Source: Euborellia annulipes (Eukaryota > Arthropoda > Insecta > Dermaptera > Anisolabididae). From it: a stretch of DNA of 64,000 nt. The stretch's first letter is position 1, and each line of letters starts with the position of its first letter. Below, one piece after another: positions 11,500-22,604 of the stretch. Made by a program: the position numbers and the translations under genes. The stretch spans positions 1 to 64,000 of the forward strand of contig JAKCPI010005104.1 in the NCBI GenBank assembly GCA_023213315.1. Reading direction: 5' to 3'. The notes below the pieces were generated by a model. It ran no database searches. It had not been told where the DNA came from and saw only the letters and a list, made by a program, of their open reading frames with translations.

Positions 11500-12843
11500 C
11501 ATAAGCAAATGCAGACCGTGTTATTGGCCTTGAAGGCTTAATCTCTAATGAACAATACAAGAAGATTATTTAGATCTTTAATCTGATAAAAATTTAGGAT
11601 TTTTTTTATTTTCAAATCACCTACCTGTCCCTCAAAGAATTTTTCATTGTGAAGTGAGAGGAGGTCCCAACTTTCGAAATCGAAAGACGGGGGGCGGCCC
11701 CCACCGTTTATTGTGTGTGGGGCACAACACCACGAGTTTATCCCCCTCGCATCAGATCTAAAATCGATCCGATTTTAATTGACGTTCGACAAAACTCGTT
11801 GTTCGACCGAACACACCGATTTTGATGCGGCGGGCAAGAGAACCTGAAAGCGTCTTTGGACTCACACACGACAAAATATGTTCGCCTACTTAAAGGATCT
11901 TCCTATAAATCATAGACACGATTATAAAATAAAAACACTCTTTGAATGTTAGTTTTATATAAAAATAAACTGATATATAATGTGAGTAAAATTTAATAAA
12001 GAGGAGTTATAGAATAGAACAAAAATGGCGATGATTGTTGCTGCCATCTAGGCCTAAATTAAAGAACTTACCTTTGTCATTAGGGAGGTGTAGATTAGAA
12101 ATAGTCTTTTAATTGAACGAAGAACTAAAAAGAAAACAATTGTTATAAAACATTTAAAATTTCCATCCAGCATTTGTTTTATTTCCAACTCTTCTGAAGC
12201 TCTTTAGATCAGAACTTGTCTTTTAAAAAAAAAAAAGAAGCTAATTATTATTATCTTTTGTTGTTGGGGATTTCAATTGTTTCTATCTTTACAATTGAAT
12301 TGAATTTATTTTGTTTATTTATTTTTATTAAATTTTTTTAAATAAAAGAAAATGTTTTATATTTCAGAATAAAGTGCTTTATAAATTTAAATTTCTCTTT
12401 ATAAAAATTTTAACAACTTAATTCAATTTAAATCAGGGATGTTTTAAATTGATTACAATAATTTTTCATTATTGAAGATATTTTCACGTTTCATTATCTT
12501 CAACATGAATTTATTTTCATTATATATATATATATATATATATATTTTTATTCTTCTTTTATAAAAATAAAGTATTTAAAATTTTTTTTAATGGTCTAAG
12601 AAAATAGATTTTAATGATTATTTTAGTAATAATACGGGTGCATAAATTAAATTTGAGAATATAATATTTTAATTAATTTATAAGTTATTCCTATGTAATT
12701 TATTCATCCTTAATAATTCGCTTTTTTTTCTTTTCTAAATTTTTAATGGAATTATGTCAATTTTAAGATATTTGTATAATTTTAATCATTGGCCATCCTG
12801 ATTCAAATTGTTGTTAATTCTAAGCTGATTAAAATTAATAAAC
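11500..12843. promoter_or_regulatory. Divergent intergenic region, possible shared promoter
   Basis: Separates the first exon of the minus-strand proline-rich gene from the GET4 start. The part from 11660 to 11880 is distinctly GC-richer than its surroundings (GGGGGGCGGCCCCC, TTCGACAAAACTCGTTGTTCGA, TGCGGCGGGC), while 12050-12800 is AT-rich with a (TA)n run near 12525. No TATA box or initiator can be assigned with confidence. Confidence 0.3.
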
Positions 12844-15800
12844 ATGGCAACTTCTGCTGGTGTTCAACGCGTTTTATCTAAATTACAAATAAGTATCAAT
12901 GCCGGAAATTATTATGAAGCCCATCAAATGTACCGAACACTCTATTTCAGGTAATGTTTAAATTGTGATTTTAGTTTTATTTAAAATATATTAAGTTATA
13001 TATTAATAAATCAAATTAACCTTGTATTCCTATTAAACAGATATTTGGCACTTAAGAAATATTCGGATTTACTCACATTACTTTTTGACGGATCACACCT
13101 ATTGCTATCCCACACACAACAGGCAAGTGGAGCCGATTTGGCAGTCCTTTTGGTCGAGGTACTCGTACAATCACACACTAAACCTGACAGTGAATGGTTC
13201 AACAAATTGTCTAAGTAAGCAATACTTAAATCTTTAAAATTCTTTTATAAACCACCAAAAGCTTATATATATCTATATAATAAATTTATGCTTTCTCTTT
13301 AGTTTATTGTTATATTTACTTCCAGATTAATCACACTGATAAGTCCTGATATCCCCGATAGAGAAAAATTAATAGTCAATGCATTACAGTGGTCTAAAAC
13401 TGAAACTGAAAATAAGACTGGCCATCCACAATTACATAAATTACTTGCACAAATTTTTTGGCGAGGTAAGAAATTTTATTTATTTTATTTTAATGAATTA
13501 AATCAAATTTTTATTTACATATTTAATTTTAGAAAAGAATTATCCAGCTGCAAGACATCACTTCCTTCACTCAGCTGATGGTATTGGATGTGCAAGAATG
13601 CTTGTTGAATTACATAAAGAAAGAGGTTTCTCAGCTGAAGTTGATCTCTTTATAGCTCAAGCTGTTCTACAGTAAGTTTATCTTTATCGATCTTCTATAT
13701 ATATATATACCAACTATTGCAATAGTATTGAGACTAAAGTCCGGGAAGTTAGGCAGCCCAAATGGTACACGCTAAAGCTTGTCTACTTGTCTGTGTGAGA
13801 AATACCTTTTAAACCCAGACAAGAGCGCGTGTGCCATTTGAGTTCCCAAACCATTCTTATTCTAAATACTATCTCAAATTCTGAATTTTTGACTGTATAC
13901 CCATTAAATCATTTGTATCACGAAACTTAAGTTTTTATCTGTCTCTTTGTAGAACAAATTCAATTTAATTAATTCGCTTTTCCAAATATGACAACGCTTA
14001 TCCGCTACTGAAAGTGGCAATTTTTACTTTCTCTTACCTATATATATGTTATTATATATAGAGAGAAAGTATTGGATTCATGTCAAAAATTCGATGTCAA
14101 GATTTTGACGGATATACAAGTTTTGAAGTCTCGTGAATCCAAAAAAGTAGTTTTCGCGACATTGTGTGTATGTGTCTGTGTACAAAATATCTCAAGAACG
14201 AAAAGAGCTAGGAGGTTGAAATTTTATATTTAAGTTAGGCACTTTCCGAACTTGTGTAAATAAGCTTTTAAACAAAATCAGCCAAAAAGTAATAGTACTT
14301 TACTGATGTACTTTTTCGGTTTTTTTCGATTTTCTCAAAATTCGCTCCAAGGATGTTTTTTTTAATTCATAAATCAACTACTTTTTATATACTCTTTAAA
14401 ATGTATATTCTCATTTTGCCATTGAAATCTTCTGAAGACCACTTTACTCTTGTACTTCATAGGAAAGATAGGAATGGTTGCCATAGTAGGAAACTATAAA
14501 TATTTTCTCATACTTATAAATTTTACATCTTGAAATTCCAATGTACCGTACTGTCAGAAACTCAATATATGTCGATACAAAAAATTTGGTGTGACAAGCA
14601 CAGAACACAACTTTCGATTACCGAAGGTAAGAGAAAGTTGTGTGCTGTGCGATCAGTCCCACCAGATTTTTTGTCTTTGTTGTAGAACAATTAGATTAAT
14701 AAAAGGAAAGGAAGTCAGCCAAGCCTCAAATCGAATGCAAATCACAATAAAAGGAAACGTTTTGGCTTTAATTAAATAATGCCATACCCATGTCAGAAGT
14801 ATTGAAGATTTCACCATATAGACTGATAAGCATACAGCCCTTGTTTTATATTCTATATAAAATTTTGTATTTTGGGATAACAACTCTATCTTCATCTCAA
14901 TGTGAGATTGCCTATATTCTCATAAGAACTGATGATGGCATTACTTAATTAAAGCCGAAAGGTTTTCTTTTATGGGTTTTCATTCGAAAAAAGCTCTCCT
15001 GTTTGCCTGACATTCTCTCCTATTATTGATCTAATCGTTTGGCAGTCACTTCTCTCATCGATATCGTTAAATAATGCATCATCAGTTCTTATGAGAATAT
15101 ATGCAATCTTAAGCATTTTATATTACGTTTTATATTATATATACATTAGTTTTTTATTATATATGCTTTATATATATATATATATATATACATTAGTTCT
15201 TTTTTTTTTTCAAAATTTTTAAAAATTTATATTTTGTTCAATTCTAGTCAAATCCCAATGAGTCCAAATTTTGGTTATATAATTTTTAAAAGTTTTTTTG
15301 GGAGGGCAGGCCCCCTGAGGAGAATTGATCGGAATTCTCTGATTGGTTTTACTAAGTTACAAGTTTTTTACGCGAGCAAATAATGTATTTTCTAATGATT
15401 GACCACAACAATTTTTTATTTCATGATAAATTAAATTAGTATTTTTTATCTTTTTAGGTATCTATGTCTTCAAGATAAAAGTACTGCGAATGCCGTTTTT
15501 CATAATTATACTTTACAACACCCGGATATTAAAACTGGTCCTCCTTATATACTTCCTCTTCTTAATTTTATATGGTTATTACTAAAACTTATTGAAAGGT
15601 AATATATTTATTCCATTGCTATTTTTATTATTATAATTTTTTTTAAGTATTTATTTTTTTTAGTGGTAAATTGGCAGCTTTTACAGTCCTTTGTGAACAA
15701 TATCAACCATGCCTCCGACGAGATCCAAGTTATAGTGATTATCTCACAAAGATAGGTCAATTATTTTTCGGGCTTGCCCCTCCGAGACCCCGAGCACCTG

Positions 15801-17674
15801 GATTATTTGGTACTATATAATTCATTTTATAAAAACAATAGATGAGCATTGGAGCAATAAGAGAACAGCATAGATTAGAATAATTTTCCACTTATCGTTT
15901 CTATTACTTTCGAGATCTTTTTGATCTATGGCCTCCAGGATTTATTCCCTCTAGGAAGGACGGGGAGTGGGGACTCGAGTCATTCGCTCTGAGGTGCCAG
16001 AATTTGGAGGCGGCATTTTGACTGTAAGAAGAGTTGGTGTTATGTTCTTTTTCTCAACTTAGGCAGGGGATGTTTCCAAGTTGTAATCTAGATATCTAAC
16101 ATGTTTCTTTCATTTTCCTATCTTCCTCTAATTCTAGTCCGGAATGGGACCAATGAGTAGAGTATAGGACATTGTTTACATAACCAAACTATTTGTTAGT
16201 AGTAAAGACTGTAATTATATATGCCAATTCTATAAAGTATCATAAATAAGGTCTTCGAACCTTATGCACCCATTCCAAAAAAAAAAAAAAATAAATAATT
16301 ATATATATATACAAAATTTAATTGATTCAATAATAACACAACTCTTCTTACAGTCAAAATGCCGCCTCCGACTTCTGGCACCCCTGGGCGAATGACCCGA
16401 GTCCTCTCTCCCCCCCCTTCCCGAAGCTCCCGGTACAGCCACTATTATACTTTGTCAGTGTTTTTCACGTTGATTATTCATGGAAAAGTTATATTAAGAT
16501 ATTTTAAAGAAATATTCGTCATTATAAAATATATTTGATGATAATGTGTTTAGTACATTTTATATTTTTTATTCCTTTATTTATTTTTTATGCGCCCGGG
16601 TCTCTGCCCCGCATTGCGGGAGGGGGGGGGGGAAGGATGCGGCTTTCTTGAAATTGCAGGGGAGCGCCTATCAATGTAGTTAGGCCTCTGCGCTTTGGTT
16701 CCATTCTGGAGTAGATTTAGAGGAAGATAGGAAAATGAAAGAAATCTGTTAGATAACTAGATTACAGCCCTCGGGGCTTGGTGTAGAGGTTAGCGTGCTA
16801 ACCTCGTATACTAAACGTCGCGGGTTCGGACCCCAGGCAGTCCGATGATTTTATTTAAGCCAATTGGATACCAAATGGCTTAAATAAGAATGCCTGGACC
16901 CCCAATAAATATAATTATTTATACAACGGTTATCGTAAAAGTCTTAAATGGCCTAAGTTGCCGAAAAGATTGTGTGAATGTGTGTGTGAGTGTGAATGAG
17001 AAAATAAGTGTGAGTGTTTTTTTATAAAAAAAAAAAAAAAACTAGATTACAACTTGGAAACATCCCCTGCCTAAGTTGAGAAAAGGAGCATAACATTGGG
17101 AAATGTCCGAATCTCCGCTGGAAGGTCATTAGAACTTCTCTCAGCAGTGACCACCAATAACTTTTTGAGTTACCTAAAGTTACTATTTCTCCCATAGGAA
17201 ATATATAGAGAAATATTTATGTATTTTATGCATTTATGTATTCTATGAATGTAAACAAATCGTCAGGCAGGAATTGGATTGGAATAGTAATAATAATTTT
17301 CTTTTCATAATTAAGAAAAGGCGAGGGTGATCCAGGGTCGCTCCCCTGGCGATTGTATAGATGCGAAACCCGTCAAAGGCGAGCGACATGACTTCTCATA
17401 ATTAAGAAAAGGGACGGGGTTCGCAGCAGGCGGGCGGCGCGACTAGTTATAGTAATATCTCAATTAAAAATATCTAAATTTTTATTATCTTCTTTTAGGT
17501 AACTTACTTCAATCATTTCTTTCTGGACTTGATGATTCGGACGAAGAAGAAGAGACATCATCAGCACGTGCTTCAGTCTCCGGACCTCCGCGGGATTCGA
17601 ATAGTAGACAACGGAATCAGATTCCTACTAACATCCAATCAACACCTTCAATGGATACAGAAGAACTTGATTAG
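12844..17674 (+). CDS. GET4: GET4, Golgi-to-ER traffic protein 4 homologue
   Basis: Seven exons: 12844-12950, 13041-13214, 13326-13465, 13533-13671, 15458-15598, 15664-15809, 17499-17674. All junctions are GT..AG and phases match, giving 340 residues (human GET4 is 327). GET4 is an all-helical TPR-like scaffold. In animals it works in the cytosol with UBL4A and BAG6, handing tail-anchored membrane proteins from SGTA to the GET3 ATPase. Family hallmarks visible in the translation are the N-terminal [20 protein letters not shown] segment with [13 protein letters not shown], the HHFLHSADG segment in exon 4, and [20 protein letters not shown] near residues 270-290, followed by an acidic DDSDEEEE tail typical of the C terminus. 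The ATG at 12844 starts the conserved N terminus. Introns 4 and 6 are long because of transposon insertions; the others are about 70-115 bp. An AATAAA lies near 17713. Confidence 0.95.
14021..14672 (+). mobile_element. Family A element, full copy in GET4 intron 4
   Basis: Starts TTTTTACTTTCTCTTACC, then TATATA and AGAGAGAAAGTATTGGATTC, ATGTCGCGAAAA-type and GTGTGTATGTGTCTG segments, and ends in a hairpin CACAACTTTCGATTACCGA .. GAAAGTTGTGTGCTGTGC and ACCAGATTTTTT. No coding frame. The terminal CTTTCTCTTACC is repeated in inverse form as GGTAAGAGAAAG inside the end hairpin. Transposon class not determined. Confidence 0.8.
14903..15116. mobile_element. Foldback element with CTGATGATGGC..GCCGAAAGG core
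   Basis: Arms 14903-14945 and 15077-15116 mirror each other (ATATTCTCATAAGAACTGA and its complement). The core CTGATGATGGC (14930) and GCCGAAAGG (14954) lie in and next to the left arm. Part of GET4 intron 4. Confidence 0.65.
15920..16766. mobile_element. Composite foldback in GET4 intron 6
   Basis: GTCATTCGC .. GGAGGCGGCATTTTGACTG at about 15980-16025 is mirrored at 16352-16405 (CAGTCAAAATGCCGCCTCC). Outer sequence around 16080-16145 (TCTTTCATTTTCCTATCTTCC) is mirrored at about 16710-16745, and continues beyond the SINE at 17040-17090. The SINE at 16767 inserted into its right arm. Confidence 0.65.
16767..17039 (+). mobile_element. tRNA-derived SINE, full copy with 12-bp target duplication
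   Basis: 273 bp in GET4 intron 6, same strand as the gene. Head GCCCTCGGGGCTTGGTG, A-box region TAGAGGTTAGCGTGCTAAC, B-box GGGTTCGGACCCC, body, GTGTGTGTGAGTGTGAATG tail, poly-A. Flanked by AACTAGATTACA at 16755-16766 and 17040-17051, an exact 12-bp target duplication as expected from LINE-driven retrotransposition. Confidence 0.92.
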
Positions 17675-18500
17675 ATGGTTTGAAATTGGATTGCTATTTA
17701 TATATATATATAAATAAAATATAAACTCTATTATATTATGAATTATTTCTTTAATAGACATTCTTATCTTACCTATTAGAGTTTTCAAAAAACAAAAAGA
17801 AAAAAACGATATTTCTAAATATTTCCTTTAATAAACTGAACAAAAAAAATTATATTTTCATTTTTTTTTCTTAAGGAAATTATATGAAATAAATGTCAGA
17901 TAATTATTTGTATAGTTTTTATAAAATCAGCTTAAAAAAATATTTATTATGCCCGGTTTCTTAATAAAATTAACCATTTATCTTCAGATGAATTATATTT
18001 TTATCCCCATATGGGATCAAACTCTATTTCTAACTAAAGATAAAAATAAAGATTCTCAAAGTTTATTAAAAAACTTGGTATTGATTTGCGTAATGCAAAT
18101 GTTAAAAAACTTTAACAAAAATCTTTTTGTTTATATTAATTAATAAATATCTATTGGAAAAAAAAACTAATTCGAATCCTTATTGATATTCAACGAATTA
18201 TATTTTCTGTATAAATGGCTATAATATGCGTAGTTTGTTCTAAAATATAAAAAAACAAATTCCAAAAGAAATATCACTATTTAAAAAAATTTTTTTTAGC
18301 TTTTTATTTATTATTATTTTTGTTTGTCTTTAAAAAAAAAATAAATATATAATTGTGTCAGATCTGACTGGCCTTAATTAAAATCAATCCTTTTAAAATC
18401 CTTCAAGAGAATCCAAAAATCTCCACTTGAAATTGAAAAGATTTTACTTATTATTATGGAAGTTTTTAATTATTAAAAATTGCCATAATAATAATACTTG
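17675..18500. other. GET4 3' flank, AT-rich
   Basis: AATAAA at about 17713 is the likely GET4 poly-A signal. Beyond it the sequence is AT-rich with no recognised gene; short open frames at 17949-18143 are AT-driven. Confidence 0.45.
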
Positions 18501-18503
18501 CCC

Positions 18504-18990
18504 GAGACCCGTGGCTCAGAAGGGGCCCTTACACGATCAATCATACTGACAGTATTTGAGCTGATTGGCGTTTTGACTGAACGTGTATGGGCAAGACTGG
18601 AGACTGATGGCCGTTTTCTTTTGTTTTTTTATTGTTACTTAGTGGCAGGGAACAAAGTTAGTTTAGTTAAGAAGAAAAATTAGTGGCTTCCCACAATCGA
18701 ATGAGCTCTAAAGAACTTTATTCTGACTGATAGTCTGAATGCTACGTGTAAAATTATACTTGATTGAAGAAAATACTGAGAGTCGGGCCGAATCAGTCAT
18801 ACTGTCAGTCTGATTGATCGTGTAAGGGCCCCTAGAGAGAAGTCACTAGCTTCTCGCGTCGGAGTCCCGGGTTCGCTTCCCTTCCCAAGCGAGAAAAATT
18901 TATTTCATTTGATTTTACTACAAATCATTTGAAATAATTAGGGTATAAATGGCCTTAGTTACCGGTAAAGACCTTAAAAAAAATAATAAT
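18504..18990 (+). repeat. tRNA-derived repeat split by a foldback insertion
   Basis: GAGACCCGTGGCTCAGA (18505-18520) and, 315 bp on, AGTCACTAGCTTCTCGCGTC with B-box CCCGGGTTCGCTTCCC (about 18866) appear to be the two halves of one tRNA-like head, followed by a GGTATAAATGGCCTTAGTTA tail. The gap is exactly the foldback at 18521-18833. Confidence 0.6.
18521..18833. mobile_element. Foldback element, AGGGGCCCTTACACGATCAA ends
   Basis: Arms of about 36 bp (18521-18556 and 18796-18833), GGGCCCTTACACGATCAATC and its complement, nearly identical. Interior has no coding sequence. Confidence 0.75.
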
Positions 18991-19051
18991 AATGCAAACC
19001 ACAAAAAACAAAAAGTATTGGATATATCATTTTAATTTTTTTTTTTTTTAA

Positions 19052-19549
19052 ATAGTGGTAGATTTAAATTATTTTTTTCATTGGTTTTTGAAAATCATAT
19101 CTTGAAGGTGGCCACCGTTCTGCTCCATACATTGGGAAAGTTGAAAACTGAAGTTTTGGACCACTTTGGTATTTCCGTGTCTATCCTGGCGATAACATGA
19201 CGAATATTGTTTGTTCTTCAGCTGATCCGGATGATTACACCGGAGTATACACCAGGGATTTAAGATATCCCTATAAAAAAAAATCACAGGGTAATAAATC
19301 TGGCGAGTGCCCTGGCCACTCTAAATCATCCCTTAAAGAGATAAGACTTTCAGAAGTGTTCACGAAATAGCCGTGGCTCCATCTTGCTGGTACCAAACAT
19401 CCCTTACATCCATTTCTTCAAGTTCAAGAAGAAAAAATTCTTTCATAAGTTACAAAACTTCAGATTTCGACTCTTCCTACGTTATAAGCAGAACTTTCAA
19501 GATATGATTTTCAAAAAGCAATGAAAAAAATTTAAATGTACCACTATGT
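19052..19549 (-). pseudogene. Tc1/mariner-type transposase remnant in a foldback
   Basis: Inverted arms of about 55 bp (19052-19106 and 19494-19549; AAAATCATATCTTGAA and complement). Inside, the minus strand reads in broken frames WYQQDGATA, WPGHSPDLLPCDFF, YLKSLVYTPV and FQLSQCMEQNGGHLQD: the C-terminal block of a DD(E/D) mariner/Tc1-like transposase with its WP..SPDL..CDFFLWGYLK signature. Frameshifts and stops make it inactive. Confidence 0.85.
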
Positions 19550-21110
19550 AAAAAAAAAAAAATTTAAATAATATCTTCAATACTTTTTGTTTTATCATTG
19601 TTTCATTGTTTAAAAGTAAGGAAGTTCCCTCGCCGCATCCTGTATAAAATAAATTTGCTATTTAACAATAAATGTTTACCAGTTGTATGCATAAATTCAA
19701 GAGCGGATTTAATGAGTCAAACTTGAGGGCATCCGGGGACTTCAAAGGTAACCAGTGGAGTCATTTTATCTTTTTTTTGGGGAGTCCCCTCCGTGACAAA
19801 CGTTTTTTTTCTAAAATTTACTTACAAATACGTACTCAAATTTGGCCAAAAGATATTTTATTTAATTTTGTACAGTGTATATACCCGTAGATATGTTTTG
19901 ATATATTTTATAAATAAAATAAAAAGAATAATATAGAATTTAAAAAAGATCAGAGCCCTTGGGGGGAGGTAAATGCCATGCCTCCTGCTCGCCCCCTCCC
20001 CCAAATGACGCCTCTAACTTGGGAATAAAAGCCTGGTTGGAAAAAAAAGGAATAGGATATCAAGAAGAAATTTTTGAGAAGTAAAAGGAGAACTCTTACT
20101 ATCTCATGATCCATATGGAAGTTTCATAATTAAACTTCAATTGGATAATATCGATTTATTTAAAGCTAAGGTAACTTCAATAAAAAAAATAAATGAATCT
20201 AAAAATGAAATTGTAATTATTTTTAATTAATTCATTAATTTTAAATAATTACATTTAAGCAGAATATGTTCGCAAACATCAAAACACAATAAACAAATTC
20301 ACTATATAATACATATACTTTCATAAATGTATAAAAAATAATTTAAATTTTGCCACGGGAATTATTCCTAATTTATATTATAATTATATGTTTATTTATA
20401 TATATATGTAAGATCTAATATTAAATTCTTTACTTAAATTTTATGCTTCTTATTCTAAAGAGAAAAAATTTTAACTAAGAAATCACTTTAATTATTCAAT
20501 AATTAAAAAAATAAATTTATAAATCTATAGATAATCAATACTATGATATTCTTCTATTATTCTGTAAAGAGAATATTTTTTTGAAAAAAGAGAAAAAATA
20601 TTTCTTATTAAAATATAATTACTAAAACGAAAATTAGCTTTTATCTTGACTATGCCATTTCTAAATATTTTTAATAAAAAGAAAATCTCGTTTTAGCAGT
20701 AATAAAAGATGTGATATTACCCTGATGAATATACATGTTTTTCGTACCTGTATATATATAATTTTAATTTTTTATTACATTATTTTACAAAAGAATTTCT
20801 TCTATAAATTTCATATTTTTCAAGATGACCGATATTATTGCGGAGTTGTGATGAAGTGAAGGAGGTCATTTCTTTATGCTTCCGAAGATAATACTGACAT
20901 ATGTTTCTTGGCTTCTCGATTTTGGTGTCATCTCAGTCGAATATCAGTGTAGATTGTGAGTACTAGACCTCTTCGGATTTAGTACTAATTATAATATTAT
21001 TTTTTTAATGACGCGATAGACTACCATGCTGATGATAAAAACTCATAACTTGATTCATTGACTTTCCAAATGATTGTATCTATAATCATGTTTAATTCTA
21101 AGATGTTCTT
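19550..21110. other. AT-rich intergenic stretch
   Basis: GET4 and ZC3H10 intergenic space. A segment near 19700-20030 has AAGAGCGGATTTAATG at one end and AAATGACGCCTCTAAC at the other, a possible old hAT-like MITE. The rest is AT-rich with no gene seen. Confidence 0.4.
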
Positions 21111-21111
21111 T

Positions 21112-21600
21112 TTCTCGGTCGGCTCTCTGGATGAACGGTGAGTTTTAAAAATAAATTATTTTTAAATTAATTTATTATAAGAGGTTTTTTATTTTTAATT
21201 GATTGAAGGAATCAGGATGTCACAGCGACTCTAGATGGGTGTGAGTGTTAATATATATATGAATTAAAAAGTTTTTTAATTTATTAATTTTTATTTTTAT
21301 AGTTTTGGCCAACCAATGTACATAAGAAGGTTTCAATCCTCAACGGACCATTATCAGGGCCTGGAAAGCGAAATAAATTACAATAATTTTTCATATAATA
21401 TGTTCACAAACATTCGTTTTTTGGCTTTAAATTGAATTCATTATATAATATTGAACACAAATGTATATTATATGAAAAATTATTGTAATTTATTTCGTTT
21501 TCCAGACCCTGATGATGGTTCGTTGAGGATTGAAACCTTCTTGTACATTGGTTGGCCAAAACAGTGAAAATAAAAATTAATAAATTAAAAAAACTCTTTA

Positions 21601-21635
<35 letters not shown>

Positions 21636-22128
21636 CACTCACCTTCATCAAGAGTTGTTGTTACATCCTGATTCCTTCAATCAATTACATAGCAAGAATC
21701 CTTAAATTAGGTTTTTTATTATTAGGTTTACGATGGAGGCCAATTTACATCGTTTCGGCACAATTATGCCTTCTTCAGAATCTACAAAGAATTTTATTTT
21801 TTACAAAGATGTTTCACAAATAGATATTTTTTATACTTCAATTTATAAAATTATTATAAACAAAATAACGATTATATAACAGTCTCAATAACTAGCATTG
21901 CTAGAGTTATATAATCATTATTTTGTTTATAATAAATTGAAGTATAAATATCTATTTGTGATAAATCTTTGTAAAAAATAAAATTCTTTATAGGTTCTGA
22001 AGAAGGGCGAAACGATGTAAATTGGGCTCCATCGTAAACCTAATAATAAAAAACCTCTTATAATAAATTAATTTAAAAATAATTTATTTTTAAAACTCAC
22101 AGTCCATCCAGAGAACCGACCGAGATCT
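21112..22128. mobile_element. Nested foldbacks: outer palindrome holding two inner ones
   Basis: Outer arms 21112-21200 and 22046-22128 (GTCGGCTCTCTGGATG against CATCCAGAGAACCGAC). Inner element 1: arms 21261-21405 and 21455-21603 with GTTTTGGCCAACCAATGTAC mirrored and core CCTGATGATGG .. GATTGAAACC in each arm. Inner element 2: arms 21704-21895 and 21900-22052 with CTGAAGAAGGC .. GCCGAAACGATG in the left arm (minus strand) and a loop-deleted CTGAAGAAGGGCGAAACG in the right (21997). Confidence 0.8.
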
Positions 22129-22604
22129 GAGAATTAAACAAGATAAACTCACCGGTCCAGCATTGTCAATAATTATCTATAATATTCAAAGATGCAGAAC
22201 AGTATTTCGTTTGAAAATGTCATCTTTTATTCTTTAAGACCTCAATAAACATATAATAATAATAAATTCATAGAAATTTATGAGATTTATAGACTTTTAT
22301 AAAATAATGTAATAAAAAAATTAAAATTTATTCATCCAGATAGATATCAAAAATATATTATTCACACAAAGTCTTTTTTAAGACGAATAAAATTCAAACG
22401 ATAAAGATATGAAGAACTTACTGAGAACAATTTTTTATTATTTAAATATATATTAAAATCGTTCAAGGTGGGGGGTCGTGACAATGGATTTCGTTAAAAG
22501 TTAATGGAACCAGTCACACTTTCCGGTATCTATATATAAGTAAGAAAATCAATTATTGTGAATCCCACCAATATCTTTATAATATCAATAAATATCGAGA
22601 TCGA

